Origin: Candidatus Equicola faecalis
GTDB taxonomy: Bacteria > Bacteroidota > Bacteroidia > Bacteroidales > Bacteroidaceae
Direction of reading: 5' to 3'
Length of the DNA stretch: 45,560 nt
Assembly (NCBI GenBank): GCA_018065185.1
Contig: JAGHTU010000011.1
Coordinates: 1 to 45,560, forward strand
A program made the translations under genes and the position numbers. This document shows, in pieces, positions 36,379 through 45,560 of the stretch. The number at the start of each line of letters is the position of its first letter. Position 1 is the stretch's first letter. Below the pieces are notes generated by a model. The model was not told the origin of the DNA, made no database searches, and saw only the letters and a list, made by a program, of their open reading frames with translations.

Positions 36379-37935
36379 TTAGTGTGATGTAACCGCATTA
36401 TTTCCTGTTTTCTTTATCTCTTCTTCGCGTTGTTTCCGCAGGAATGTGTTCAGTTCCTGAATAGCGCGTGCGCGGTGACTGATTCGGTTCTTTACATCGC
36501 TACCGAGTTCGGCAAATGTCTTGTCGTAACCCTCTGGCGCAAAGACAGGGTCGTAGCCGAAACCGGTCTGTCCTTTGCGCTCGGTGGTGATGACACCTTT
36601 CACGATGCCGTCAAACTGTTCCACCTTGCCTTCTTTTATCAGAGTGATACAGGTGCGGAACTGTGCCGTGCGCTGTGTCTTGCCCGAGAGTTCATTCAGC
36701 AACTTGTTTACATTTGCTTCGGAATCATGCCCGTTACCGGCATACCGTGCTGTATGGACGCCCGGTGCACCACCGAGAGCATCCACTTCAAGACCTGTAT
36801 CATCAGCAAAGCAGTTGTAGTGATAGTGGTCATAGACGTACTGGGCTTTCTGTAGCGAGTTACCGTCAAGGGTGTCAGCTGTCTCCGGTATATCTTCATT
36901 GCACCCGATGTCGCGTAGCGAGAGGATATCTACATAATCTCCCAAGATGTCGCGCACCTCTTCCAGTTTATTTGCGTTATGTGTGGCAAAAACAAACTGT
37001 GGTTTGAGTCGTTTTGGTACAGACACCTTTATCTGGTCAAAGCCCTCACCGAAGACTCCGATGACGCTGCTCTGGCTCACGAAGGCATTTGGGTCAATCA
37101 TCTTTATCAGACGGAAGATGAAAAGGCTTTCCCTCTTTTTGGCGATGGTGACAATCACTTTCATAGGTTTACCGGAATAGTATCCCTGTGCATCAAGGTA
37201 GGTGACGCCACGTCTAACGCGCGTATTTATGGCTTCGGCAATTTCTTCGTATTTCTTTGAGAAAATAAAGAATTGTACAGACTCCCGACTTGCGTTCATG
37301 ACATAATCCAGTACTATTGCTTCAAGGAAGATGACGCATAGACCGAAGATGAATTTCTGGAAATCCCCCGCAAAGATAAATAGTGTGCTACTGATGATAC
37401 AGAGGTCGCAAGTGATAAACACACGTCCCAGCGATACGTCCTTGTATTTGTTGACTGCCGCTGCCACGATATCCAGTCCACCCGTGCTACCATTGTGCAG
37501 GAAGACAATCGCTAATGCCAGTCCGTTGAAGATACAGGAGATGAGGATAGAGAGGAACACCTGGTCTCCGAGCAGTTTCGGGAAGTGCCCCTGTGCATCC
37601 TGTGCCACATCCTGTGCCACAGTAAGCAGTATTGACAGCGCAAAGACGGCAAAAACCGTGCGTATCACAAACTGTTTTCCGATAAACTTCAATGCCATCA
37701 AAAGTAATATGACGTTGATTATGAAATACGGATACTGCATCGGTATGCCCGTAGCATAGAATATGATAGCACCTATACCTGTCACCCCACCGGACGGGAT
37801 GCTGTAAGGCAGGAGGAAATAGGTGAAAGAGAAAGCATATAGCGACAATCCTACTATGATGAAAAAATAGTCGTTGATTTCGCGGAATATCTTCTTCTTG
37901 AGTTTTTTGGAGTTTATCTGTGTTGACCGTGGCAT
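36379..37935 (-). CDS. Fusion of YitT-family membrane protein and RdgB-type non-canonical purine NTP pyrophosphatase
   Basis: A 518-residue protein. Residues about 15-304 are a YitT protein: several membrane helices ([50 protein letters not shown]) and the DUF2179 domain ending [14 protein letters not shown]. Residues about 313-510 are a complete Ham1/RdgB pyrophosphatase ([56 protein letters not shown]), which removes dITP and XTP from the nucleotide pool. The frame is continuous with no stop between, and no Met lies at the usual RdgB start. A real fusion is the simplest reading; a sequencing error removing a stop is the alternative. Confidence 0.87.
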   Translation of the reverse strand: MPRSTQINSKKLKKKIFREINDYFFIIVGLSLYAFSFTYFLLPYSIPSGGVTGIGAIIFYATGIPMQYPYFIINVILLLMALKFIGKQFVIRTVFAVFALSILLTVAQDVAQDAQGHFPKLLGDQVFLSILISCIFNGLALAIVFLHNGSTGGLDIVAAAVNKYKDVSLGRVFITCDLCIISSTLFIFAGDFQKFIFGLCVIFLEAIVLDYVMNASRESVQFFIFSKKYEEIAEAINTRVRRGVTYLDAQGYYSGKPMKVIVTIAKKRESLFIFRLIKMIDPNAFVSQSSVIGVFGEGFDQIKVSVPKRLKPQFVFATHNANKLEEVRDILGDYVDILSLRDIGCNEDIPETADTLDGNSLQKAQYVYDHYHYNCFADDTGLEVDALGGAPGVHTARYAGNGHDSEANVNKLLNELSGKTQRTAQFRTCITLIKEGKVEQFDGIVKGVITTERKGQTGFGYDPVFAPEGYDKTFAELGSDVKNRISHRARAIQELNTFLRKQREEEIKKTGNNAVTSH

Positions 37936-37962
37936 TTTGTCAAAGGTTTATATTATCAATAA

Positions 37963-40713
37963 CTATCTGAGTACGATGTTTATTATTTTTTTTGGTACGA
38001 TAATGACTTTCACCACCTGTTTCCCTTCGAGATACTTACTGCTCTGCTCATCTTCCATTACAGCTTTTTCTATCGTGGCATTATCGGCATCCACTGGGAA
38101 CATCTTTTGGAAGCGTGCCTTACCGTTGAAACTTACGGTCAACGGCATCTCGTCTTCTGTGAGGTACTGCTCCTCGTATGCAGGCCACTGTGAGTCGCAT
38201 ACGCTTTGGGTGTTACCTGCCATGTGCCACAGTTCTTCAGCGATATGAGGGGCAAACGGAGCGATGCAGACGATGATGTTCTGCAATAGGTTCTTATTGT
38301 GGCATTTCATTTGCGAGAGTTCGTTCACGCATATCATGAATGCACTGATACTCGTGTTGTAAGAGAAATTCTCGATGTCTTCCGTCACTTTCTTTATGAG
38401 TTTGTGTACGCTCTTCATGGCTTCCTTTGTAGGCTCTGCACCATCGTCGTTCTGACAGGCTTCTGTCACCAGACCCCAGAATTTCTTCAGGAAGCGGTGG
38501 CAACCGTCTATGCCGTTTGTGTTCCATGGCTTGCTCTGCTCCACAGGGCCGAGGAACATCTCATATAGGCGCAGGGTGTCGGCTCCGTATTTCTCGACAA
38601 TCATATCCGGATTGACCACGTTGAACATGCTCTTACTCATCTTCTCTATAGCCCAACCGCAGACGTATCTACCATCTTCAAGGACGAATTCAGCATCGTT
38701 GTATTCTGGTCGCCATGCACGGAAGGCTTCGATATTGAGCACATCGCCTTGGACGATGTTCACATCCACGTGAATAGGTGTGGTGTCATACTCATCTTTC
38801 AGGGAGAGCGATACAAACTTGTTGGTGTCTTTTATGCGATATACAAAGTTTGAGCGTCCCTGAATCATACCTTGATTGATGAGTTTATGGAATGGCTCTT
38901 CGTCGTAACTATATCCGTAGTCATAGAGGAATTTATTCCAGAAACGGCTGTAGATGAGGTGTCCCGTAGCGTGTTCGATGCCACCGACATACAAATCCAC
39001 GTTGCGCCAGTAGCTACCTGCTTCTTCCGACACTATTCTTTCGCCATTGTGCGGATCCATATAGCGCAGATAGTAGGCAGAACTTCCTGCAAAGCCCGGC
39101 ATTGTAGATAGTTCTATAGGGAAGATAGTGACGTTATCGATGAGTGTATTTTCCACTACGCAACGCTTCTTTTCATCCCATGCCCAGCGTGTGGCTCTGC
39201 CCAATGGTGGCTCGCCCGTCTCAGTGGGCTTATATTCTGTTATTTCAGGTAATTCTAGTGGCAGACATTCTTCTGGAATCATCGTCGGCATACCATTCTT
39301 GTAATATACAGGGAACGGCTCTCCCCAATAACGCTGACGGGAGAATATGGCATCGCGCAGGCGGTAGTTCACTTTCACGCGTCCCAAACCAGTTTCCGTG
39401 ATATACTCTTTCATCCGCTTTATCGCATCCTTCACCTGCATGCCGTTGAGGAATCCTGAATTGATCATGACTCCCTCTTTAGCATCGAAACTTTCTTCGC
39501 TCACGTCTGCTCCTTCGATGAGTGGGATGATAGGCAGTTGGAAATGACGCGCAAAGGCATAGTCGCGGCTGTCGTGTGCAGGCACTGCCATGATGGCACC
39601 CGTGCCGTATCCGCTCAGCACATAGTCGCTCACCCACACCGGCACAGCTTTGCCCGTGACGGGGTTGATGGCATAACTGCCTGTAAAGACACCGCTGACG
39701 TGGCGGTCGCTGATGCGCTCGCGCTCCGTGCGCTTCACTGTCGCCTCAAGGTAAGCATTCACTTCGGCACGTTGCTCCCTTGTCGTGATTTTGCTGACGT
39801 ATTCGCTCTCCGGCGCAAGCACCATAAACGTGACGCCGAACATCGTGTCGGCACGTGTGGTGAAAATCGTCATCTCCACATCGCTGTCCTTTATTTTGAA
39901 TTTGACCTCTGCTCCTTCGCTACGCCCTATCCAGTTGCGTTGCGTCTCTTTTATCGCGTCGCTCCAGTCGAGAGCGTCTAGTCCGTCAAGCAGACGCTGT
40001 GCGTATGCGCTGACGCGCAGACACCACTGTAGCATCTTTTTCTGCACCACAGGATAACCTCCACGCACGCTGACACCATCCACCACCTCATCGTTGGCGA
40101 GCACCGTCCCGAGTTCTGCACACCAGTTCACCATCGTTTCGCCGAGGTAGGCGATGCGGTAGTTCATCAGGTCTTGCTGTTTCTCTTTTTCGCTTTTCTT
40201 TGCCCATGAAGCATCTTTCCCAAGACGTGCAACGAGTTCTTCTATCGGTCGTGCCTGCTGGCGTTCCTCATCGTAGTAGGAGTTGTACATCTTCTGGAAT
40301 GCCCATTGTGTCCAGTGGTAGTAGTCCTTGTCGCATGTGCGCACCTCGCGCTCCCAGTCGAAGCAGAAACCTATTTTGTCCAACTGGCTACGGTAGCGGT
40401 TGATATTCTCCGTAGTGGTCCTCTCTGGGTGTTGTCCTGTCTGTATGGCGTATTGCTCTGCTGGCAGTCCGTATGCGTCATATCCCATAGGGTTCAGCAC
40501 GTTGAAGCCTTGCAAGCGTTTGTAACGTGCGAATATGTCGGAGGCAATATATCCCAGCGGATGCCCCACGTGTAGCCCTGCCCCAGAAGGGTAAGGGAAC
40601 ATATTGAGCACATAGAACTTCTTTCGTTCCTTGTCTTCTACCACGCGGTATGTGTTATTCTCTTTCCAGAAGTGTTGCCACTTGCTTTCGATGTTGTTGA
40701 AATTGTATTCCAT
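37963..40713 (-). CDS. leuS: Leucyl-tRNA synthetase
   Basis: A 916-residue class I synthetase that charges tRNA-Leu. The HIGH-type motif HVGH is at residues 48-51 in [14 protein letters not shown], the KMSKS loop near 690 in [13 protein letters not shown]. An editing domain (about 230-440) has [18 protein letters not shown] and [17 protein letters not shown] with the editing Asp. Anticodon-binding and C-terminal domains complete the protein. It is the first gene of a group with the YitT-RdgB fusion and porZ, each 27 bases apart. Confidence 0.96.
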   Translation of the reverse strand: MEYNFNNIESKWQHFWKENNTYRVVEDKERKKFYVLNMFPYPSGAGLHVGHPLGYIASDIFARYKRLQGFNVLNPMGYDAYGLPAEQYAIQTGQHPERTTTENINRYRSQLDKIGFCFDWEREVRTCDKDYYHWTQWAFQKMYNSYYDEERQQARPIEELVARLGKDASWAKKSEKEKQQDLMNYRIAYLGETMVNWCAELGTVLANDEVVDGVSVRGGYPVVQKKMLQWCLRVSAYAQRLLDGLDALDWSDAIKETQRNWIGRSEGAEVKFKIKDSDVEMTIFTTRADTMFGVTFMVLAPESEYVSKITTREQRAEVNAYLEATVKRTERERISDRHVSGVFTGSYAINPVTGKAVPVWVSDYVLSGYGTGAIMAVPAHDSRDYAFARHFQLPIIPLIEGADVSEESFDAKEGVMINSGFLNGMQVKDAIKRMKEYITETGLGRVKVNYRLRDAIFSRQRYWGEPFPVYYKNGMPTMIPEECLPLELPEITEYKPTETGEPPLGRATRWAWDEKKRCVVENTLIDNVTIFPIELSTMPGFAGSSAYYLRYMDPHNGERIVSEEAGSYWRNVDLYVGGIEHATGHLIYSRFWNKFLYDYGYSYDEEPFHKLINQGMIQGRSNFVYRIKDTNKFVSLSLKDEYDTTPIHVDVNIVQGDVLNIEAFRAWRPEYNDAEFVLEDGRYVCGWAIEKMSKSMFNVVNPDMIVEKYGADTLRLYEMFLGPVEQSKPWNTNGIDGCHRFLKKFWGLVTEACQNDDGAEPTKEAMKSVHKLIKKVTEDIENFSYNTSISAFMICVNELSQMKCHNKNLLQNIIVCIAPFAPHIAEELWHMAGNTQSVCDSQWPAYEEQYLTEDEMPLTVSFNGKARFQKMFPVDADNATIEKAVMEDEQSSKYLEGKQVVKVIIVPKKIINIVLR

Positions 40714-40734
40714 AATTGTATTTTCCTATGTCTG

Positions 40735-40765
40735 CAAAATTAGTGCAAATCAAGGATAAAGCAAA
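40735..40765 (-). promoter_or_regulatory. Bacteroidetes-type promoter of leuS
   Basis: On the minus strand: TTTG, exactly 19 bases, TAATTTTG; the ATG follows 21 bases later. Both boxes match the consensus. Confidence 0.75.
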
Positions 40766-40794
40766 AAATGACTTTATGTTATTTTAGATTTAAC

Positions 40795-40835
40795 TTGTGA
40801 GTGTGAATAGAGCTTGCTCTGATTAACACTCACAA
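40795..40835 (-). terminator. Long hairpin between the HAD gene and leuS
   Basis: TTGTGAGTGT (40795-40804) pairs with ACACTCACAA (40826-40835), and inside, AGAGC-TT-GCTCT forms a second stem. It lies downstream of the minus-strand glycan operon and upstream of leuS. No clear T tract follows, so it may act as a terminator or as a leader structure. Confidence 0.45.
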
Positions 40836-41008
40836 ATAAATCGTTGAATCGTTAGATTTTTGCTTTATCTTGATGCCGCCTAATTTAAGTCCCTTTTCTT
40901 CTTCCGCACTTCAATAATTAAAGCAGAACTTCATTATTTTCGGCTTGTCATCAGTTCGACCGAAGGTCAAAATTAGTCCATCCGAACATAGGCGTCACGA
41001 CTAAAATT

Positions 41009-41584
41009 TCAGTCGGCAAAATCTAATAGGTATTTGTCACTATGACTGTTCCCGTAGACATATAGATAGTAGGAAGAACGGTCAGGCTCTGCTTCGAGTA
41101 GACGGTTAACTTTTTCTTTGCCGTAACAATTGCGTGAGGCGAAACGTCCTGAGAGTGTCCCATTGATGACCTCTGCTTTGGTCCCTAAGACAGCTTTAAC
41201 ACCCAATCGCTGACAATAAGGGCGTACCCATTCTTCAATGCTGGCTGAAATCACATAAATGTCGTCAGATGATTCGATATGTTTCTGAAGTAACGAGATT
41301 GTATCCCTATTCGCAAACTCATCTATCCTATCGGCGAACTTACTACCTAAGTTGGCAAACTCGTCATAGTTCATCCCCCTGAAAAACCACGAAAAAACGC
41401 GCTGTTTGGCTTTCCAGTTAGGATATAATCCAATCTTCATAAGAATAATCCATGGCGTATGTAGCAGGAAACCTACTAGGAGCCTTCTTCTTCCAAATGC
41501 GAATCGGATAAATTCCAGCAGTGTGTCCCTTGTGGTCAGAGTTCCGTCAAAGTCAAAAACAGCGATGCGTCGTGTCTTCTTCAT
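41009..41584 (-). CDS. HAD-IB family phosphatase
   Basis: A 191-residue HAD hydrolase with catalytic Asp pair in VFDFDGTLTTRDT (about residues 9-21), motif II Ser in VISASIEEW, and motif III Lys and Asp in GKEKVNRLL and YGNSHSDKYLL. Seven bases after a UbiA-type transferase gene. In mycobacteria the phosphoribosyl transferase product is dephosphorylated to decaprenyl-phosphoryl-ribose; this HAD is a good candidate for that step, but this is inference from neighbourhood. Phosphoserine phosphatase-like activity is an alternative. Confidence 0.82.
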   Translation of the reverse strand: MKKTRRIAVFDFDGTLTTRDTLLEFIRFAFGRRRLLVGFLLHTPWIILMKIGLYPNWKAKQRVFSWFFRGMNYDEFANLGSKFADRIDEFANRDTISLLQKHIESSDDIYVISASIEEWVRPYCQRLGVKAVLGTKAEVINGTLSGRFASRNCYGKEKVNRLLEAEPDRSSYYLYVYGNSHSDKYLLDFAD

Positions 41585-41591
41585 AATTCGG

Positions 41592-42494
41592 TCATAGATA
41601 TAAAAGACATGTAAATGTTAAGCCCCAAGCCAGAATGCAACATAGAATGAAATGGTCTTGGATAAATATACGTGATGGACTACCGCTCTTCTCTCCGACG
41701 ATAGTCAGCTGGAGATAGCGGACGAGACCGGCTAGTACAAAAATGGAAGTCGTATACAGATAGTTGTTGCCTATGCGACTGATAACCTCGTCCGAAACGG
41801 TATACATGATGTAACAAATCATCGTGACGCTTGCCACTATGCATAGTGCCATATTAATGAATGAGATATTGTAGCATCCTATGCTGTCCCGCAGCATCAC
41901 GCCCGAATTCTCGTACACAGCTACATCATCCCTTCGTTTGGCAATGGCAATGAAAAGAGTTAGCAGAAAGGTCATAATGACAATCCAGTGAGAAAGCTCT
42001 ACATGGCTGGATATGCCTCCTAGGATCACTCTCAGCACAAACCCTAGGGCTATGATGAACACATCAATAACGCTGTAATGCTTCAATCTCAGGCAGTAAG
42101 CGATGTTAAGGAGGATATACAGCGTAACGATGCCCGCTACTCCAATCTTCATTGAAATTTCGTGATAGCCCGTAAAAATGAGTCCGAAAGACAGAATCCA
42201 GCATACGATCATTGTGTAGTATGCCTGCTTCCTGCTGACGGAACCGCAGGCCAAAGGACGTCTGCATTTCTTGGGATGATGACTATCCGACTCCGCATCG
42301 TATATGTCGTTTAGGCAATAAATGCCGCTGGACGCGAAACAGAACGCTAAAAAAGCACAGATGTTTGGCCACCAGCAGGATAAATCCGTAAGGTGTCTGC
42401 CGAAGAACAGTGGCAGAAATACAAAAATGTTCTTGCTCCACTGATTGGGCCGCATGAGCAAAATGATGTGGGGAATCATAGTGTGATGTTTCAT
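41592..42494 (-). CDS. UbiA-family prenyltransferase, probable polyprenyl-phosphate phosphoribosyltransferase
   Basis: A 300-residue polytopic membrane enzyme. RPNQWSKNIFVFLPLFFG near the N-terminus and NDIYDAESDSHHPKKCRRPL (about 62-81) are close to the decaprenyl-phosphate phosphoribosyltransferase (Rv3806c/UbiA) pattern, with the Asp-rich metal motif NDxxDxxxD. A second Asp motif is AKRRDDVAVYEN. It would join PRPP to a polyprenyl phosphate, giving a ribosyl lipid donor for envelope glycans. Its ATG overlaps the acyltransferase stop, and a HAD phosphatase follows. Confidence 0.8.
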   Translation of the reverse strand: MKHHTMIPHIILLMRPNQWSKNIFVFLPLFFGRHLTDLSCWWPNICAFLAFCFASSGIYCLNDIYDAESDSHHPKKCRRPLACGSVSRKQAYYTMIVCWILSFGLIFTGYHEISMKIGVAGIVTLYILLNIAYCLRLKHYSVIDVFIIALGFVLRVILGGISSHVELSHWIVIMTFLLTLFIAIAKRRDDVAVYENSGVMLRDSIGCYNISFINMALCIVASVTMICYIMYTVSDEVISRIGNNYLYTTSIFVLAGLVRYLQLTIVGEKSGSPSRIFIQDHFILCCILAWGLTFTCLLYL

Positions 42495-43561
42495 TTATTG
42501 ATTCGGTTAAGCAGAATAACAGGTAGTATGATGCCGACAATCGTATAAAGAAGATATATGATGATGTCGTCTGTCTCAGGAGAATTGAGTGTGACAAGGC
42601 TGTAGTTGAATCCGCACGCATTTAGTACGGCAGTGAGTGCCTTGAAAGATAGAATATGCCATGTCATTATGCTGAAGCTGTTCCGCCCGATGACGGAAAG
42701 TGCATGACTGACACATGTGCCTTCTGCTTTCTTGCTGACATAAGCTAGAAAATACATAGCACTCAGTATGCAGAGTGTCATTGACAGCACATTGTGGTAT
42801 GTGTTTGTTACAAGTAAGTTCGGACCGAAAAAAATGTTGCAGAGATAGAACAGTATTAGAGCTATGATTGCGACACGCCAGTTATTAAACTGCCAATGGA
42901 ACCTGTTCCAGACGGTGTACCCTATATAGATGAGCCAAGTGATAGTGAAGACATTGCCATAGCGAGGAATGTGTATATCGGTCAACTCCGGTACGGCATG
43001 TGCGACTATGCACAAGGCGAAAATGACGATGCCACGTGCATATTCGTATCTCATGTCGTCACGTATCACCTCCCTTGTTATTCTGCTGATGATAGATAGA
43101 ATGACAAACGAAACAAGAAGACAATAAACGAACCATAGTGCAGAGAGTACAGGTTCTCTGCCAGCTCCAATACAGGCATATATGAGATGCTTGATTATTT
43201 CTGGAAATGTGTATGGCGAAATGTGTCTGCCTGTATATTCAATGTTTTCGTCATATATGCCCAGCATGAAAAAACTATTGTGGAGCAAGATGCAAATGGC
43301 AAAGGCTATTATCAGTTTGAAATATAGGGACAATAACCTGCTTTTGATAAAACCTGGCGTATCCTGAAGATTATCTTCCCTTATGAAGAAACCGCACAGA
43401 ACGAAAAATACGCCCACATGCCATGAGTTGGCAAACAGACTCCATACAGGGAGCAGTGTGCTGTGATGGAAATGGAAATCGCTATGGAAGGCCACCACAG
43501 CTATGATGGCAATACCTTTCATCATATCTACCCATTCCAAACGCTTACTTGTGTTATTCAT
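42491..43561 (-). CDS. Acyltransferase 3 family membrane protein
   Basis: A 356-residue integral membrane protein with about ten helices. RLEWVDMMKGIAIIAVVAFH (residues 7-26) holds the conserved Arg and His of OafA/WecH-type acyltransferases, and GVFFVLCGFFIRE follows. Such proteins move acetyl or other acyl groups onto surface sugars. It is in a tight operon: six bases after the upstream gene and four-base overlap with the UbiA gene. Confidence 0.85.
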   Translation of the reverse strand: MNNTSKRLEWVDMMKGIAIIAVVAFHSDFHFHHSTLLPVWSLFANSWHVGVFFVLCGFFIREDNLQDTPGFIKSRLLSLYFKLIIAFAICILLHNSFFMLGIYDENIEYTGRHISPYTFPEIIKHLIYACIGAGREPVLSALWFVYCLLVSFVILSIISRITREVIRDDMRYEYARGIVIFALCIVAHAVPELTDIHIPRYGNVFTITWLIYIGYTVWNRFHWQFNNWRVAIIALILFYLCNIFFGPNLLVTNTYHNVLSMTLCILSAMYFLAYVSKKAEGTCVSHALSVIGRNSFSIMTWHILSFKALTAVLNACGFNYSLVTLNSPETDDIIIYLLYTIVGIILPVILLNRINK

Positions 43562-43567
43562 GGCATT

Positions 43568-45004
43568 TCAACGCTTTGAAGGTTGGTTTATTACCTTGAC
43601 GTTCTCGCCTTCCACAATCCATACACTTTGGTATTGTTGTGCAAAGGCTCGAGACACCATATAGTCTATTCTGTCCTTTTCATCGAGCCTAATTTCTTTA
43701 CACTCAATTATGTTGGGCCACCTATAATCGCTCATATATCTGACTGCAATTCCATTGCCGAAGGCATCAGCGGGAATGGTGCAGAACATGGAATACTTCG
43801 GATATCCGTCATCAACTCGAATAACATAAACATTTTCGGGCTCACCACCACATTGACTTATAGTAAGTCTAGCCATCTGCTTCCCCGTCTCGCCCGATTC
43901 ATATGCTTTGATGGCATGGTGCGCATCGCTGATGGTAGCTGGGAGAAGGAACGAACAGCAGATGATGACGGCATAAACAGGCTTTTTAATACGTTCCATC
44001 ATCATACCGATAATGAGAGCTGCTATGCACAACGATGAATATGTGTGCATCACAGTGAAAATTGTGGCGAGATGAATACCTGCTAGTATGACCATACAGC
44101 AAAGAAGCCCTAGTGTCATCCTATCCCTGATGTTCGAGATGATATGGCGGACTATGTTGGCGATGAACGGTATAGACAGCAGAATGGTAAGTGCTGCCAG
44201 AAAAATGTTGCGACTAGGTGCGTGAAGTATGCTCACGAAGTCCCATGGGAGCCATGAGAACACAATGAACATACCGATGTTTCTGACGATCTGGCGTATG
44301 CCTCCATCGATATATTCGGTATTGATATTCACTTGATCTGTGGGCAGGCTTAGGCGAATAGCAGAATATATCACTGCGATTGACAAAAAAAGAACTATAT
44401 CGCGACAGGAACGTCTAAAGGAGCACAGTCCTATGCTGTAGGCTAGTAATGGCGAGACCACTATGAAGGCCATAGCATTTTCTTTGCAGAGTGTGCCGAT
44501 AAAAATGGCAACAGAGAACAGAATGTATGAATATAGAGGAAATGACTGATTATATTTCTCCTTAACCGTTTTTATATATATCAAGGTGGCGACAAGTCCC
44601 CACAATAGTGCATAAACCTGATTTGCAGAATCAATGTCAAGCACAGTACCGAGCATGCCGGGAGAGAACATAAAGAATATCATGACAGACAAAGTGCCTC
44701 TCTGCCTGAGACCGATAAGAATTGCTACTTTGTAAAGCAGCAGACAATTAACGATGTGACCTGTCACGATGATAATGTGGTTCAGCAAAGGAAAAAGTCT
44801 GGTATTCAGTCCGTTGATGTATCCTATTATACCATCGAAAGGTCGCCAGTAGGTATCAAACGGCAAGAGTAAACTGATCAGCTTGGTATTATCTGTCTGC
44901 GGACTGGTCATATAGCTCCAATCATCCATTGTAGGTGCATTCGGGAATGCGAGTGCGGCTAGCACCACAAGTCCCAAACAGAGCATTATGTATATTTTCC
45001 TCAT
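43568..45004 (-). CDS. Polytopic membrane protein, GT-C-like glycosyltransferase candidate
   Basis: 478 residues when started at ATG 45004 (MRKIYIMLCLGLVVLAALAF); an earlier in-frame start at 45037 would add 11 non-hydrophobic residues. It has about ten membrane helices and an early acidic loop NAPTMDDWSYM, the place where GT-C enzymes carry catalytic Asp residues. GTLCKENAMAFIVVSPLL recalls the conserved KE motif of related membrane glycosyltransferases. A soluble C-terminal domain (~400-478) follows. Substrate unknown; as first gene of the operon it likely uses or makes the same glycan as its neighbours. Confidence 0.65.
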   Translation of the reverse strand: MRKIYIMLCLGLVVLAALAFPNAPTMDDWSYMTSPQTDNTKLISLLLPFDTYWRPFDGIIGYINGLNTRLFPLLNHIIIVTGHIVNCLLLYKVAILIGLRQRGTLSVMIFFMFSPGMLGTVLDIDSANQVYALLWGLVATLIYIKTVKEKYNQSFPLYSYILFSVAIFIGTLCKENAMAFIVVSPLLAYSIGLCSFRRSCRDIVLFLSIAVIYSAIRLSLPTDQVNINTEYIDGGIRQIVRNIGMFIVFSWLPWDFVSILHAPSRNIFLAALTILLSIPFIANIVRHIISNIRDRMTLGLLCCMVILAGIHLATIFTVMHTYSSLCIAALIIGMMMERIKKPVYAVIICCSFLLPATISDAHHAIKAYESGETGKQMARLTISQCGGEPENVYVIRVDDGYPKYSMFCTIPADAFGNGIAVRYMSDYRWPNIIECKEIRLDEKDRIDYMVSRAFAQQYQSVWIVEGENVKVINQPSKR

Positions 45005-45145
45005 CGTTTTTTCAACATCCTTAATTCCGCAACACAATAACTTTTTATTTGAGCAACAAAAAGTTGTTTAGGATTCTGCGATGTCAGAAATTTCATCTAA
45101 CTTAGTGCTACAAACAGAAATCAAGCGAAAATCTAATTGACATGG

Positions 45146-45161
45146 CAAAGATACAAATTTA
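45146..45161 (-). promoter_or_regulatory. Possible promoter of the glycan operon
   Basis: Two adjoining -7-type boxes on the minus strand, TAAATTTG (45154-45161) and TATCTTTG (45146-45153). For the second, TTTA is found 19 bases upstream. The operon ATG is about 140 bases downstream. Confidence 0.4.
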
Positions 45162-45207
45162 TTACTGTCTGGTAAAACTTTTTCAGTTTCTGCAATATCG
45201 GCTGCAC

Positions 45208-45237
45208 CTCGGCATAGATTAAGTGAACTTATCTCTG
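45208..45237. repeat. Hairpin repeat, copy 1
   Basis: CTCGGCATAGATT, then the dyad AAGT-GA-ACTT, then ATCTCTG. Pairs with copy 2 at 45373-45402: outer 13 and 7 bases are identical and the arms differ with pairing kept. Confidence 0.7.
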
Positions 45238-45372
45238 TTACCTGTAAACAGGAACTCTTTTGTGCGGATAAACCCGCAGTTGTCGGAAGCATCACCACAT
45301 TTAGTGGTTCTGCCGGTTTGCACGATATTTCCGAGCCGACGCCTAATTTGACAATATCTTCCTCTGTCACGA

Positions 45373-45402
45373 CTCGGCATAGATTGAACAAGTTCATCTC
45401 TG
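45373..45402. repeat. Hairpin repeat, copy 2
   Basis: CTCGGCATAGATT, then GAAC-AA-GTTC, then ATCTCTG. Same frame as copy 1, with different but still complementary arms, followed by GCGCTCGCTGC. Confidence 0.7.
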
Positions 45403-45560
45403 CGCTCGCTGCTTCATCGGTTGCGCAAAGCGAAAATTAGTGCAAGGCGAATATAATACAAAAAAATAAGGAATTATTTGTTTTGTATTGTTAAGGCTAA
45501 AGTTTAGGTTTCATTATCTTATACCTTATATATAATGTACGCGCGAGAAAGAAAGCAGTT

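Larger units (their letters stand above)
45005..45560. other. Non-coding region at the right end
   Basis: Reading frames across 45068-45397 have no protein character. The stretch holds two hairpin repeats, a copy of the 13-mer AAAATTAGTGCAA (45433-45445) also found in the leuS promoter, and an AT-rich end. Confidence 0.5.

Noticed and set aside
45068..45397. Open frame of 109 codons at the right end
   Set aside because: Crosses the two hairpin repeats and has no signal, domain or codon pattern of a gene.

Overview
The window looks like ordinary chromosome of a Bacteroidales bacterium, most likely Prevotella-like (Prevotellaceae). The evidence is the gene set: PorX and PorZ of the type IX secretion system (T9SS), DUF4294, DUF4834 and DUF6056 family proteins, a type II glutaminyl cyclase, a class II ribonucleotide reductase and a short archaeal-type phosphatidylserine decarboxylase. 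Promoters also match the Bacteroidetes pattern (TTTG, 19-20 bp, TAnnTTTG), and secreted proteins often have Gln right after the predicted signal-peptide cleavage site. No rRNA, tRNA, prophage, intact transposase or CRISPR was seen.

Layout. 1-146: tandem 22-bp repeat array with a 66-bp conserved flank. 201-2294 (-): helix-hairpin-helix outer-membrane-like protein. 2395-3030 (+): DUF4294 protein, overlapping at its 3' end with a minus-strand operon (8497 to 2966) of three FKBP-type prolyl isomerases, an Lrp/AsnC regulator, a fused C26-M19 peptidase and a glutaminyl cyclase. 8500-9127: non-coding with a 23-bp palindromic array. 9128-10852 (+): large secreted protein. 11102-16240 (+): class II ribonucleotide reductase, folB, cell-wall amidase and an MCE/MlaD protein. 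16563-20299 (+): dnaA, then the dTDP-rhamnose genes rfbA-rfbD-rfbC. 20300-21168: non-coding repeat island with 22-bp arrays and a copied piece of an FKBP gene. 21169-22950 (+): PD40/TolB-like lipoprotein and a small outer-membrane barrel.

26792 down to 23081 (-): psd-pssA-DUF4834-birA-pyrH-rubrerythrin. 26793-27490: psd promoter, an inverted second copy of the 22-bp array element, and a MITE-like inverted repeat. 27491-34376 (+): dnaE, porX, trxA and a DUF6056 membrane protein, converging and overlapping with the minus-strand group leuS, yitT-rdgB fusion and porZ (40713 to 34324). 45004 down to 41009 (-): envelope-glycan cluster of a GT-C-like membrane protein, an acyltransferase, a UbiA-type phosphoribosyl transferase and a HAD phosphatase. 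45005-45560: non-coding with two covarying hairpin repeats.

The most unusual signal is non-coding: a family of short tandem arrays with a 22-bp period. Each unit is a dyad (8-bp arm, 2-bp centre, 8-bp arm) plus a 4-bp linker. Arm sequences differ between arrays, but inverted symmetry is kept. Two of the arrays carry the same 66-bp flank in inverted orientation 27 kb apart. Other points of interest are two protein fusions (C26-M19, YitT-RdgB), two convergent gene pairs that overlap in coding sequence, and the co-location of a glutaminyl cyclase with several of its likely substrates.
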